Below are positions 34,873-44,374 of a stretch of DNA of 64,000 nucleotides, piece after piece. Numbering within the stretch: the first letter of the stretch is position 1; every line of letters begins with the position of its first letter. This DNA comes from a virus, in the IMG/VR virus record IMGVR_UViG_3300021962_000060, positions 26,922 to 90,921 of that record. One strand, written 5' to 3'. A program made the position numbers and the translations under genes. A model generated the notes under the pieces. It ran no database searches, was not told where the DNA came from, and worked only from the letters and a program-made list of their open reading frames with translations.

Positions 34873-37800
34873 ATACCCCTAGATAGACCAGAGTAAGTTG
34901 TTACAACCCTATTCTCCATACCAGCAGACTTTTGTTTAGCCGGCAAAACATTCATATTGTATTGCTTAAGCATAGAATTAAACCACTCATCTTCACCAAT
35001 AAAGTTTTCAACATAAATATTAGTTGTAGTAGTTGAGGAAGAAGTACTAGCATATTCAGGTGTTCTAGTCTGAGGCGTAGCAAATCTCATCTTATTAAGA
35101 TTTTCTAATGCAGCATAGCCAATGTTTTTGACAGCATTTGAATTAATAACATACTCACCACCATGCAACATGGCCGGAATACCCTGCGAACCAAACCCAG
35201 GAACAACATAACCACCAGCCCCAAATTTCGGAACACGACCACCATATCTTAGTGAATAGTGAATCTGGAAAAGACCAGCAACGCCGTTATCGCCAGCATC
35301 TTTTAATTTTTGAAGCTCCAATCCAGCTTTTGCATGTTTTTGTTGAGCAGTTCTACCCATCTGACTCATATCAAATTGAAAAATATAATTAGCTGCTTTT
35401 TTAATTAAAGCTTCTTTTTCTTGAGCGTTAAGTCTCCTCAATGTTTCAGAATTTTTATTCTTTTCAAAATTTGCCCTAGTTTGTCTTAATATAGCATTAT
35501 AAGTTTCTGATGACGGCGCACCCCTAGTGGGCGTTGTGCTAGGTTCGTTATCACCAGCACCATCATCACCAGCAGCATCTTCTGCTTGATTCGCCAAATA
35601 ATTAGCAACAGAAAGCCTAGCAAGCATCACATCAATTCTAGTAGCAAGACCATCAACCATACTACCAACAGCACCAACTGTTCCTGTAATTTCTCTAATC
35701 AAAGTTGTATTAGCAATTCTTATAGCCTCTTCAAACACAGTGAAAGGATTGTTTTCTTCTAAAATAGCAGCAATAGACTGCATCGCCGGTAAGAATATTG
35801 ACTCTCCAATAGTTGAAAAACCAGCCGCTAAATCAAAAACATTATCAACAATTCCAGCAAAAGCAGCACTAATAGACTCTTGACTACCAACCATTTGACC
35901 TTCAATACCAGTCAACATCGCAACAGTTGCGCCAACAACTGAATTTTGATCAGATGCATCAGTTAAACCATATTTAGCCTGTGCAGTAGTAATCAATTGA
36001 TCCAAAGAAGTTGCAAAAACACCAACAGCCTCATTGGGAAGAGCAATATTTTCAGTCATGCTGTTAAGCATTTCTTCAAATATTTGAGAATTTTCTTGAG
36101 CAACCCCAGAAGCAGCCGTGTTCAACTGATCCAGCATTGATCTATATTCTTCAATTGTTTGCGGCGGGAATTGTGTTATCTTTTTAGCAGCATCCTCAAA
36201 GCCCTTTATTTGCTCATCAAAAAACTTTCCCGCCTCATCTTTAGCAGCACTAATTGCATCTTTAAGAGCTTGCAAGTTCTCTTCAGCAAGATCTTTTCTT
36301 CTGCTCTCGTCAAGTTTGGCAAGATCCTTTGTGTAATCAAGACTGTTCTTCTGATCTTCAAGAGCCAAGACTCTTGCGTCATCAATACGGCCTTCATAAA
36401 TAGCAAGAGCTCGTTCTCTCTGGTAGTTTTGCATTTGCAAGGCGCGTTCATCAATCATCCGCCTACGTTCAACTTGATACTCTTTTTCTTTAGTTAGTGA
36501 TTCTTCTGCTTTAGCAAGCTTATCTAATGTTTCAATCTGGGTATCATAAACAGCCAAAGCAGCATCTTTTTGACTCTGAAGGGCATCGTTTAAGCCTTCA
36601 ACAACATCCTGAACTTTCTTAGAAACCTCATCAAGAACTAAGTCAACAAATCTTTGTTTTAAATCATTCAAGAACTTTGCAAGCTCACCGTCGGCTTCGT
36701 TATACACCTTATCCAAGCCAGCAGCAATCGGATCTGTAAAAGCATCAGCATATTCTTTACCATAATCATTTGCGTCCTCAACAATATTCTTTCCAGTACT
36801 ATCCATTAAAGACTTAGTGCTTTCAATAATCTTATCAAGCATGCCTTGACCCCATTGACCAAGTTTTTCAATTGCTTTGACACCAAAACCAAATCCAATG
36901 TCAATGGCTTTATTTACAACTTTGCCTAAACCATCAACACCATCAGCAGCAAGCTTCACAGCACCGGAGACACTCTTGCCGAAAACCTCAACGGTCTTTT
37001 TTAAACCATCAGCAATATTGTCTATACCCAGTAGTTTTCCAAGTCTTGATCGTCCAATAGAACCTACAGTTTTATCAATTAGCTTTATAAACATTCCGGT
37101 AATAAAATCAATGGCTTTAGCAAAAATTCTTATCATTCCAGAAGCAACACCAGTAATACCTTTAACTATAGCCTTATATACACCAGCCATAATCTTAAGC
37201 CAAGTTGTAGCAATTTTAACTACAATTTTAAGAATAACATTGGCAAATAAAGCTATTCCTTGAGCCATTTGACCAAGCCCCTTTTTCCAGTCACCCTTGA
37301 ATATATTAATTAAACCTTGAATAAACTTTGTGACTCCACGAATAATATTTATTGCACCAACAAGCATAAACTTTAATGCTGGCACAACATACTTTTCAAA
37401 AAAGTCTTTTACAGCACTAGCTACTTTCATTAGAGTATCGCCTAGACTACTAAACTGACTTTTGGCATCAGAAGCACCAGTCATCATGGTTAAAATAGTA
37501 TGAATAGCGTCTTTGATTGGTTTAATAACCATTTTTACAACTTGAGCTAAAATTCCAAAAGCAGCAGAGAACTTCTTCTTAATATCATCTCCACCTTTAC
37601 CCATAGTTCTAAAACCATTAATTAAGTAAATAACAGCAGCGGAAATTGCAAGAATAACAGCAGTAATACCCATGCTCATAAATACAATTTTAACCAATTT
37701 CATGATATTCATAGATTTCAACAAACTCATAGTAAATGCTTTAACAGATTTAGCCATCATTACAAAAGCATTTTGTTTTCCACCAAAAGCCGCTTGTGTT

Positions 37801-40800
37801 GTTTGATACTGCAAAGCCGCAAACTGAGCTTCGTAAATAGCCTTTTTAATGGCTTTGTATCCAGTAATCTCAAGAGCAAAATTGGTTACTCTTGCAACCT
37901 TACCACCAATATTTGTAGTAGCAAGTTTGGCATTTAATGCTTGAATTTGAGCAATTCGTGCTTTCAATACAGTAACAGCTTGTTTTGTTCTGGCTTTAAT
38001 CACTGTAACAAAACTAGTAAGTGCTTGTTTAGGATCAGTAAATAGTGTATGAAAAGCCTGACCTAGTTTACTACTTTTAATTGCAGTACCAACTTTAACC
38101 AATCCGGCTTTAGCAGTTAAAGCCATCTTCTTAAAGCCATTACCAATCATATTAGTCGTATTTAAAATACCATTCTTTATTGCGGTAAGTCTTTGACCTT
38201 TTGTGAATAAACCTTGGAATCCATCCATAAACTTATCCATCGCCAGCCCAATAGAGTTACCCATTCTTTTTATTGCTGGAACCATTGCATTAAATCCATT
38301 TACAACAGCATTCTTTACAGCCTTTGCGCCTCGTATAGCATTTCTCTTCATGGCTTCATAAGTAGGTGTTAAACGAAGCTTCATTTTCTGCAAAGCACCT
38401 AAAATACCACCCTCAACAATTCTTCTTTCTTGATTGGGTGTTAAAGCAACGCTCCTGTAGTAATCGCCAGCAAACTTTCCGCTTTTTTGTTTAAACAAAG
38501 AAGCCATCTTATAGTTTGCCTGAGCAACAGGCGCTCCGGGTCCAGAAATAGGAGACTTATCATAAATAAGCCCCTTAGCAACGCCTCCTGTAAATCTTCT
38601 ATCAACAGCCTGCCTGAACATACGAGTTCTTGTAGTCCCAAACCTTTTCATGGCTCGTTTCTCAGCATCAGGATCAAAACCAGGACTTGTTGGCATAATA
38701 TTCACAAGACTTTGATCTAAACCAAGACGAGCCGCTCTACGCATAGCAACTTTAGTTATTGTTTGTTCACGTGCTATTCTCGCAGCAGACATTCTTGATG
38801 ATATTGGTCGAGAACCTTGATCTAAAAGCCTTTGGTTGGTAGCTGCGCTAACTGCTGAACCTATATCTCTCTGGAACATTGTTGGTGGTAAACCGAGAGC
38901 CTGTGATTGAGCAAGAGGCTTTGCAATTGCTACATCTCTACTACCTTTCATAATACTATCTATAGTTTTTTGATTAGTTATTCCACTTTTTGCAATATAT
39001 GCTTCTCTTACTGCATCATCAATAACAGGTCTTTTTGCAACACCCAAGCCAGTAATATTTCCCGCCCCTAGAGCAACACCAGTACCTCTAGTGACATTGA
39101 GAGCAGCAACTGCCGCTTGTACTTCTTTAGCAGCCGTTGCTTCTCTCTTAAGCATTCCTGTCATAAGCCCAATCCGTCTAGCCGCAGCGCCAATCGGACC
39201 ATTCATAGAAGCAAGGCGGGCTGTGAGGAGTGCAGTTCTAGATGCACTTGTTGTCATAGCATTACCAACCATAACAACAGGACTAGATAATCTCATCAGA
39301 GCAGGGGAGGCTGCAAGGGAAGCGGCGTTTAAACTGGTGAGGCCAGGAACAACGCGAAGAAGACCTTGAGCCAAGACTCCAATGGCAGACTTGGCAAGTC
39401 CAAAAGCATAGATGAGTGGTCCGAGAGCCGCCATGCCAGCAATTGCTACGCTTATGGCAATTTTGGCGGCAGGACTCATATCTCTAAATCCTTGAGCAAT
39501 TCTTTGCATTGCTCTATCAATAAATTCAATTACAGGTCTAAAACCTTTAATTAATTCTGCTGCTATTAATTGAAAATTAACTTTTATTCTTGTCAACGAA
39601 GAGCTAACAGATTTCAAAGCAATGTCAACTTCTTGCTGTGCTAGTTCAGCAGCAGTGCTGACACCGACCAACTGAGCAACCATCACCTTGCCAGTTTGAG
39701 TTTTAATACTTGCAATTAGGTCTTCACCTTGAGCTCTTTGGGCAAGAACTTCATCTCCAACTTGTTGTCTTATTTGTTTTGCAAGATCAACATCTGCTTG
39801 AGTTACGGTTTTTGTAACAGTCTTGCCATTTTCAATAACATCAATAACATTCTTTGTAACATCTTCACTAATATTCATTGTTGATATGCGAGCTATATTT
39901 CCTAAATCACTAAAAGATTTAATTAAAGGAACAGCCGAGTCCTGCGCTCTTTCCACTCCATTGGCTAGATCAACAATTGTTTTTAATGATTCATCAATAC
40001 CAGTACCACCAAAATTAATTTTTGCTATATCCTCATTAAGTTTGGCAATATCAGCAATAGACTCAGCCATTCTTGGCCCCTGCCGGAGAACGAATAACTG
40101 AGTCATGAACTCCATTGCGCCTTCGGCTCCAGCTGCGCTCTCCTGAACTTTATTGAAAGCTTGTGCTAAAAAGTCAATAGAGTTAATACCAATATGTGTT
40201 GCCTGTGAAAAATCAAAGCCTAAAACACCATTTAATTTTTCAATCATCTCACGGCTTTCATTAGTAGGATCGTTCAATCTCTGCAAAGAAACCTTGATTG
40301 CGTTAGCAGAAGATGCAACATCAAAACCGGCCGCTTTCATTGGTGCAAGCAAAGCCATTGTTTCAGACATTGACAAACCAAACTGAGTTGCAGCAGCACC
40401 AGCCTCAGGAAGAGCTCTAGCCATATCCTTTAGACTCAAAACAGTCGTGTTTTCAATCAAGTTAAACTGCGCTAGTGTTCCATTTACAATGGCAAGAGCC
40501 GCATTTTCTCTTTCAAGTGCAGTCTTTACATCGTCATGGGCTTTGGCATTATAGTCAAGCGCCTTGTTTGCTTGGAAATAAATAGTTTGAACAAAGTCTT
40601 TTGCCTGACCAATATCAACATCACCGAGCTTTTCAGCCATTAAAACTGCATCAGTTAAGGCAGAAATTGTTTCATTGGCCTGAAGACCCAACTGAGCAAA
40701 ATCCGAACCGAGGCTTATAACTAGTGCTCTATTAGCAGCATAAGTGGTAGAAAGATCAGTAAATGCTTGCTCAAGCCTCCTGTATCTTTCCATATTCTCT

Positions 40801-41438
40801 TCAGCGTGCTTTTTTTGCTCCGCATTAGCCGTTTCTGCGGACACACCCATTTTCATGTAGGCTTTTTCAGCTGTAGAAGAAATATTTTCAACAATCTTTT
40901 CGATCATTGTCAGTTCTTTATCAACAGCGGAAAAAGTGGTAAGAGCAATCCTGCCAAATGCTAGCATTGGCAAAGTAAGACCAGTTATCAACTGGCGACC
41001 AGTCCACTGAGTTTCTTTACCGGTTCGCTTCATTTCGTAAGCAAGGGAGCGTAAATCGCTAACCAATGCTTTTGCTTTAATACCCTTTAAAGCAGTATTA
41101 TACTGTCTTAATTGAGTAGTTGCGGTAGCAGTACTAGAGGTCGCAAAATATTGCGATTTAGTCATGTTTTTAAGATCAGTTGACGACCTTCTAATTTCAT
41201 TACTTAATGCGCTTTGATTCGCAATAAGCTGAGAGATGCTTTTTGCATGTTGATTTACACCAGAGGAACCATAGCCAATAGCCTGATTTAATGCTTTTTG
41301 ATTAGCATCAAGATTTCTTACGGCTTTAGCATTTCCTGCTAAAGCGGCATTAACTTGTCTAAGACCATTACTTAATGCATTTAATTGATTCAAGTTATTA
41401 ACTTGAAGGTTAATTATAATGTCATTAGGATTACTCAT
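34869..41438 (-). CDS. Tape measure protein
   Basis: 2189 residues from the ATG at 41438 (MSNPNDIIINLQVNNLNQLN); an in-frame TTG at 41456 is less likely. Long helical N-terminal region with AAETANAEQKKHAEE-type coils, hydrophobic segments near residues 690-715 (AISVAIAGMAALGPLIYAFG) and 1245-1280 (ITAVILAISAAVIYLINGF), a second charged coil region, and the common C-terminal tape-measure phrase GGYVVPGFGSQGIPAMLHGG. It fixes tail length: at about 0.15 nm per residue it predicts a tail of roughly 330 nm. No peptidase motif was recognised. Confidence 0.95.
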   Translation of the reverse strand: MSNPNDIIINLQVNNLNQLNALSNGLRQVNAALAGNAKAVRNLDANQKALNQAIGYGSSGVNQHAKSISQLIANQSALSNEIRRSSTDLKNMTKSQYFATSSTATATTQLRQYNTALKGIKAKALVSDLRSLAYEMKRTGKETQWTGRQLITGLTLPMLAFGRIALTTFSAVDKELTMIEKIVENISSTAEKAYMKMGVSAETANAEQKKHAEENMERYRRLEQAFTDLSTTYAANRALVISLGSDFAQLGLQANETISALTDAVLMAEKLGDVDIGQAKDFVQTIYFQANKALDYNAKAHDDVKTALERENAALAIVNGTLAQFNLIENTTVLSLKDMARALPEAGAAATQFGLSMSETMALLAPMKAAGFDVASSANAIKVSLQRLNDPTNESREMIEKLNGVLGFDFSQATHIGINSIDFLAQAFNKVQESAAGAEGAMEFMTQLFVLRQGPRMAESIADIAKLNEDIAKINFGGTGIDESLKTIVDLANGVERAQDSAVPLIKSFSDLGNIARISTMNISEDVTKNVIDVIENGKTVTKTVTQADVDLAKQIRQQVGDEVLAQRAQGEDLIASIKTQTGKVMVAQLVGVSTAAELAQQEVDIALKSVSSSLTRIKVNFQLIAAELIKGFRPVIEFIDRAMQRIAQGFRDMSPAAKIAISVAIAGMAALGPLIYAFGLAKSAIGVLAQGLLRVVPGLTSLNAASLAASPALMRLSSPVVMVGNAMTTSASRTALLTARLASMNGPIGAAARRIGLMTGMLKREATAAKEVQAAVAALNVTRGTGVALGAGNITGLGVAKRPVIDDAVREAYIAKSGITNQKTIDSIMKGSRDVAIAKPLAQSQALGLPPTMFQRDIGSAVSAATNQRLLDQGSRPISSRMSAARIAREQTITKVAMRRAARLGLDQSLVNIMPTSPGFDPDAEKRAMKRFGTTRTRMFRQAVDRRFTGGVAKGLIYDKSPISGPGAPVAQANYKMASLFKQKSGKFAGDYYRSVALTPNQERRIVEGGILGALQKMKLRLTPTYEAMKRNAIRGAKAVKNAVVNGFNAMVPAIKRMGNSIGLAMDKFMDGFQGLFTKGQRLTAIKNGILNTTNMIGNGFKKMALTAKAGLVKVGTAIKSSKLGQAFHTLFTDPKQALTSFVTVIKARTKQAVTVLKARIAQIQALNAKLATTNIGGKVARVTNFALEITGYKAIKKAIYEAQFAALQYQTTQAAFGGKQNAFVMMAKSVKAFTMSLLKSMNIMKLVKIVFMSMGITAVILAISAAVIYLINGFRTMGKGGDDIKKKFSAAFGILAQVVKMVIKPIKDAIHTILTMMTGASDAKSQFSSLGDTLMKVASAVKDFFEKYVVPALKFMLVGAINIIRGVTKFIQGLINIFKGDWKKGLGQMAQGIALFANVILKIVVKIATTWLKIMAGVYKAIVKGITGVASGMIRIFAKAIDFITGMFIKLIDKTVGSIGRSRLGKLLGIDNIADGLKKTVEVFGKSVSGAVKLAADGVDGLGKVVNKAIDIGFGFGVKAIEKLGQWGQGMLDKIIESTKSLMDSTGKNIVEDANDYGKEYADAFTDPIAAGLDKVYNEADGELAKFLNDLKQRFVDLVLDEVSKKVQDVVEGLNDALQSQKDAALAVYDTQIETLDKLAKAEESLTKEKEYQVERRRMIDERALQMQNYQRERALAIYEGRIDDARVLALEDQKNSLDYTKDLAKLDESRRKDLAEENLQALKDAISAAKDEAGKFFDEQIKGFEDAAKKITQFPPQTIEEYRSMLDQLNTAASGVAQENSQIFEEMLNSMTENIALPNEAVGVFATSLDQLITTAQAKYGLTDASDQNSVVGATVAMLTGIEGQMVGSQESISAAFAGIVDNVFDLAAGFSTIGESIFLPAMQSIAAILEENNPFTVFEEAIRIANTTLIREITGTVGAVGSMVDGLATRIDVMLARLSVANYLANQAEDAAGDDGAGDNEPSTTPTRGAPSSETYNAILRQTRANFEKNKNSETLRRLNAQEKEALIKKAANYIFQFDMSQMGRTAQQKHAKAGLELQKLKDAGDNGVAGLFQIHYSLRYGGRVPKFGAGGYVVPGFGSQGIPAMLHGGEYVINSNAVKNIGYAALENLNKMRFATPQTRTPEYASTSSSTTTTNIYVENFIGEDEWFNSMLKQYNMNVLPAKQKSAGMENRVVTTYSGLSRGM

Positions 41439-41488
41439 AGGCTGTACCAAATACAATTATGTCATTAAAACAACATAAAAGCAATAAT

Positions 41489-41821
41489 TTAACCTTCATA
41501 ACCCAATCCAATTGGAATAAATCTAAGATCACTACCTTGAATTGGTTTAGGAGGTTCAATGGGTGCTGGGTCATACCAATCATCATCAAATGAGGTTTCA
41601 CCGCCCCAAGCCATAGCACTTATTTGAACTTGCTTGTTAAATTCATTACTACAAGCTCTATATAGCAAAAATAATTCTTCTAAATTCAAATTATCTTCTA
41701 ATTCAAAAATATTCTTCCAAGCACCAACTTGGACAAAAACTTCTGATTCATATTTCAGCAAAGGGAGGTCATCCCAAGGCACAGCCTCGGCATTCCCCCC
41801 TTCACCACTAATCAGTTTGGG
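41489..41821 (-). CDS. Tail assembly chaperone, frameshift extension (GpT-like)
   Basis: The second frame of the G/GT chaperone pair. Read from the slip site it begins LISGEGGNAEAVPWDDL and runs 100 or so residues rich in Trp, Glu and Asp to FIPIGLGYEG. There is a possible GTG at 41782 but no ATG and no ribosome site for separate translation, so the part is most likely made only as a -1 fusion to the upstream frame. Lies between the major tail and tape measure genes, where this pair always is. Confidence 0.8.
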   Translation of the reverse strand, partial: PKLISGEGGNAEAVPWDDLPLLKYESEVFVQVGAWKNIFELEDNLNLEELFLLYRACSNEFNKQVQISAMAWGGETSFDDDWYDPAPIEPPKPIQGSDLRFIPIGLGYEG

Positions 41822-42111
41822 TCGTTACCCATTGCAGCAGACATGAGTTCGCCATAAGAGCGAAGATCTAAAATGTCTTCTAACGCATCACGGTCAGCAG
41901 ACAATTCGGGATCAGTAGCAGCCAAAGCGATACTGGCAGAGTCAATCATCTTATCAATATCTTCATCAGTCATCTGACCGTCATCGCCGGGCTTCATGTT
42001 ATTGGCAATCTTCATAAACTTTCTTAACTGACGAATAGTGAGAGGTCTAATCGTTCGCTTCTTGCCGTCAGCGAAAGTGATCTCAACACCACCATGAATA
42101 TCCTTGTTCAA
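41812..42111 (-). CDS. Tail assembly chaperone (GpG-like), TTG start
   Basis: 99 residues. The start is TTG at 42111, six bases after AGGAG; no ATG fits the N-terminus MNKDIHGGVEITFADGKKRT. The N-terminal strands and RPLTIRQLRKFMKIAN helix match phage tail chaperones. It ends MGNDPN at a TGA that directly follows the slippery heptamer CCCAAAC. Most ribosomes stop here to give the short form; some slip -1 to add the T domain. Both help thread the tail proteins onto the tape measure. Confidence 0.85.
   Translation of the reverse strand: MNKDIHGGVEITFADGKKRTIRPLTIRQLRKFMKIANNMKPGDDGQMTDEDIDKMIDSASIALAATDPELSADRDALEDILDLRSYGELMSAAMGNDPN
41815..41821 (-). promoter_or_regulatory. Programmed -1 frameshift site CCCAAAC
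   Basis: On the coding strand the codons GAC CCA AAC TGA contain C-CCA-AAC, a canonical X-XXY-YYZ heptamer. A -1 slip reads CCC AAA then CTG ATT, which is the open downstream chaperone frame. The zero-frame stop TGA follows at once, as in many efficient sites. Confidence 0.85.
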
Positions 42112-42136
42112 AATAATCTCCTTTTAGATAGGCAAA

Positions 42137-42168
42137 AGCCTCAGGTATATTTTACCATACCTGAGGCT
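42137..42168. terminator. Terminator hairpin after the major tail gene
   Basis: Perfect 12-bp stem AGCCTCAGGTAT (42137-42148) / ATACCTGAGGCT (42157-42168) with an 8-nt loop, followed on the minus strand by TTTTGCC. The U-tract is short, so some read-through into the chaperone and tape-measure genes is expected; this would set a high ratio of major tail protein to tape measure. On the minus strand the loop reads GGTAAAAT, which could double as a -10. Confidence 0.8.
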
Positions 42169-42193
42169 CTTGCACATTAAAATTTTAACTATT

Positions 42194-42784
42194 TCACACT
42201 TCGTCAATAATCTTGCCGTACTCATATCCAACGTCAGCGCTGACGGGCAGAATGCGGAACGACACTGCGAAAACAGTAGCCTCAGCACGCTTCATCGAAA
42301 TCGTGGACGATTCCATCGAAATTGCACGCTTCGTGTTGAACTTACGAGTCTTGGTCGTAGCGGCATCCGAACCAGGGGCGTTTCCAACAATCTGGATAGC
42401 CTTCTCAAACGGATACACATTCTGAACACCGAACAAGAACGTCTTCGTGTTAGCACCATCGTTGTTGTTGATAACATCCGAGCCGCCAGTTGCGCTGTCA
42501 TAGCTCCAAGCAAGAGCAAGGTTGTTCAGCGTAGCCTCAGCCAAGGTCGTCTTGACCATGACCTTAACTTTGGACTGAATAACCTTGGCAGCATCACCGT
42601 ACTGGTCAACTTCAATGTCAACCATGTCAGGCTCCCAAGAGATCTCAACACCACCCTGAGTACCTCCAACCGAGGTCAGGCTGTTGAAATCGCTATTGGT
42701 CATCGTCGTATTAGACGCGCCAATCTTAACTTCTGCTTCGCCAACAACAATGTTAGCAGTAGTAACTGTATTTGCACCGGGCAT
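42194..42784 (-). CDS. Major tail protein
   Basis: 196 residues, beta-rich, with phrases expected of tail-tube proteins (GGVEISWEPDMVDIEVDQYGD, then KVKVMVKTTLAEATLNNLALA). It stands just before a terminator and the chaperone pair, the usual place. The ATG has a strong GGAGGA ribosome site. A 60-base sample (42541-42600) is about 48% G+C against about 25-35% around it, in line with codon choice for very high expression. Confidence 0.85.
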   Translation of the reverse strand: MPGANTVTTANIVVGEAEVKIGASNTTMTNSDFNSLTSVGGTQGGVEISWEPDMVDIEVDQYGDAAKVIQSKVKVMVKTTLAEATLNNLALAWSYDSATGGSDVINNNDGANTKTFLFGVQNVYPFEKAIQIVGNAPGSDAATTKTRKFNTKRAISMESSTISMKRAEATVFAVSFRILPVSADVGYEYGKIIDEV

Positions 42785-42795
42785 ATTTCTTCCTC

Positions 42796-42990
42796 CTATT
42801 CACAGACAAAAATTCTTTTGCCTCGCTTATCTCGCCATTTGGCAATTTTTTTGGCATGCTCGGGTCTGACACTTCCAGACTTCCGACCAATACCTAAACC
42901 TTTATTCCATTCAAACTCATAAATCGAATTATCGACCTTAGCGGTATAGCCAGAGTTTTTTCCAACATAAGTAATTGTAACATAATCCAT
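42796..42990 (-). CDS. Small basic protein before the major tail gene
   Basis: 64 residues from the ATG at 42990 (MDYVTITYVGKNSGYTAKVD). First half beta-like, second half very basic (KHAKKIAKW-type RDKRGKRIFVCE). No family is recognised; position suggests a tail or connector accessory. A TGTGGTATCAT box ends six bases before the ATG, so transcription probably starts at the ATG, giving the major tail gene behind it a strong late promoter. Confidence 0.6.
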   Translation of the reverse strand: MDYVTITYVGKNSGYTAKVDNSIYEFEWNKGLGIGRKSGSVRPEHAKKIAKWRDKRGKRIFVCE

Positions 42991-42996
42991 ATTTAT

Positions 42997-43002
42997 ATGA
43001 TA
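42997..43002 (-). promoter_or_regulatory. Leaderless-type promoter TGTGGTATCAT for the major tail transcript
   Basis: Extended -10 (hexamer TATCAT) followed by exactly six bases (ATAAAT) and the ATG at 42990. It lies in the 18-base gap between two genes and would start a transcript covering the major tail gene up to the 42137 terminator. Confidence 0.6.
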
Positions 43003-43007
43003 CCACA

Positions 43008-43427
43008 CTATTTTTTTACATGATGAATAACGAACTCCAAATTCAGGTTGTACCAGCCATCTCTTTCGTCAGGCGGTTCCAAAGAAGTATCCGTTATTTC
43101 AGTAGAGAGAATCCTAAAGTCAGTGCCTTCGGCACCTCCTGATTGAGAAATCTGATCGCCCTTGCCTAGTAACTCGATTATTCTTTCTCCAATATTCATC
43201 ATTCTTTCCATATCAATATCGTAGATAGAATAAAGAACAGAATCTTTTCTATACCAAAAAGCTTCTACATCGGGAATGACAGGGGAATAGTAATAAACAA
43301 TAAATGGCGGGGTAGCATCACCATAACCAATTGTCGGGAAAATGTCTATTGTAGAACCGACAAGCGACGTTATATTAGAATCATTTTTTATAAAAGTATT
43401 AATGTCGTAAACGCTTATAGTAGTCAT
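43008..43427 (-). CDS. Tail terminator / tail completion protein
   Basis: 139 residues starting MTTISVYDINTFIKNDSNIT. Size, alpha/beta pattern (IGYGDATPPFIVYYYSPVIP, YSIYDIDMERMMNIGERIIE) and place between the gp10-like protein and the major tail protein fit the gpU/HK97-gp10-neighbour tail terminator family. The call rests on order and general pattern. Confidence 0.6.
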   Translation of the reverse strand: MTTISVYDINTFIKNDSNITSLVGSTIDIFPTIGYGDATPPFIVYYYSPVIPDVEAFWYRKDSVLYSIYDIDMERMMNIGERIIELLGKGDQISQSGGAEGTDFRILSTEITDTSLEPPDERDGWYNLNLEFVIHHVKK

Positions 43428-43431
43428 ATAA

Positions 43432-44007
43432 TCACAATCTCACATTTTTATATTTTTTACTTAATTCTTGAACGGCAATTCTTCTACTCATAGTAGAAAT
43501 TTTTTCTCGTTTCATACCATTCTTTGCACTGAAATGGAATGGGCCAACTTGAGGTATCTTCAAAGGACCGAGCATTTTTGTACCCTTCTTCCATCGACCA
43601 CTAGTTCTAGATATCACATAGCGTCGAGTTCCACCACTCTTGCCCCTTCTTGGCCCTTGGACAGTCGCCCTTCTACCAACCTTCCCTTCTTCAGAATTTA
43701 AAAATATTCTAGTAGCCCATATAACGCTATATTGCCTCTTATGACCACCAGAGCCTCTTCGACCACCGCGTCCTCTTGGATCGTTTTGAATAACCAATTT
43801 CACGCCAACTTTTCCAACTCTCCTGTAGTACACGGCAACAAATCTGCCGGCACCACCTCTTCTTTTCAAATTGTCTTCAATTAAAAGTGCAGAACTAAAA
43901 ACTGCCTTTTCATTAGCTTTTGCAATTCTATTTGGAAAAGAGTTAACTTTTTCTTCTAAATTTTTAATATTATTAAAAGCTGTTTTATTAATTGTGACAT
44001 TAAGCAT
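43432..44007 (-). CDS. HK97 gp10-like head-tail/tail component, very basic
   Basis: 191 residues from the ATG at 44007 (MLNVTINKTAFNNIKNLEEK). N-terminal helices followed by NEKAVFSSALLIEDNLKRR resemble the HK97-gp10 family. The middle is an unusually basic Arg/Gly insert (RGRGGRRGSGGHKRQ, RRGKSGGTRRYV). The charge could help it contact DNA in the connector channel. Overlaps the stopper gene by a few bases. Confidence 0.6.
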   Translation of the reverse strand: MLNVTINKTAFNNIKNLEEKVNSFPNRIAKANEKAVFSSALLIEDNLKRRGGAGRFVAVYYRRVGKVGVKLVIQNDPRGRGGRRGSGGHKRQYSVIWATRIFLNSEEGKVGRRATVQGPRRGKSGGTRRYVISRTSGRWKKGTKMLGPLKIPQVGPFHFSAKNGMKREKISTMSRRIAVQELSKKYKNVRL

Positions 44008-44374
44008 CTTCAACCACCTTTTTGGTGCCAACGACTATATGATGTACTTTACCACTAAATTGCATTTTTTTCTGAATAGCAATAATTTCAAAAAAAGAAG
44101 AATCAATAATATTACCATATCTGTCTTTTAAGTTTTTTAATCTAATTGAATATGAAATATCATCAATGTAATTTTTAGGAACAAACAGATCTAACTGTTC
44201 AAAGTTTGCTACATAAGGTTGGTTTAAACTTTCAGAGGATGACTGCTGTGCAAATACAGGTATAGTCCTACTGTATCCAAAAGTCACAAACCTCTGACCG
44301 GCGGCGTTAATGGTCGTTACTTTAGAATAAATATCAATTTGATGATGAAATTTTATAAAAGTTCCGTATGACAT
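44000..44374 (-). CDS. Head-tail stopper/joining protein
   Basis: 124 residues starting MSYGTFIKFHHQIDIYSKVT. Its small beta-barrel pattern (GQRFVTFGYSRTIPVFAQ, QLDLFVPKNYIDD, FFEIIAIQKKMQFSGKVHHI) fits SPP1 gp16-like stoppers. It lies after the adaptor gene, with a one-base overlap, which supports the name. Confidence 0.65.
   Translation of the reverse strand: MSYGTFIKFHHQIDIYSKVTTINAAGQRFVTFGYSRTIPVFAQQSSSESLNQPYVANFEQLDLFVPKNYIDDISYSIRLKNLKDRYGNIIDSSFFEIIAIQKKMQFSGKVHHIVVGTKKVVEDA

Noticed and set aside
42170-42922. 250-residue open frame on the plus strand across the major tail gene
   Set aside because: It is antisense to a clear structural gene whose C/G-ending codons remove stops from the opposite strand; it has Arg/Ser/Asn-rich, unstructured sequence and no ribosome site.
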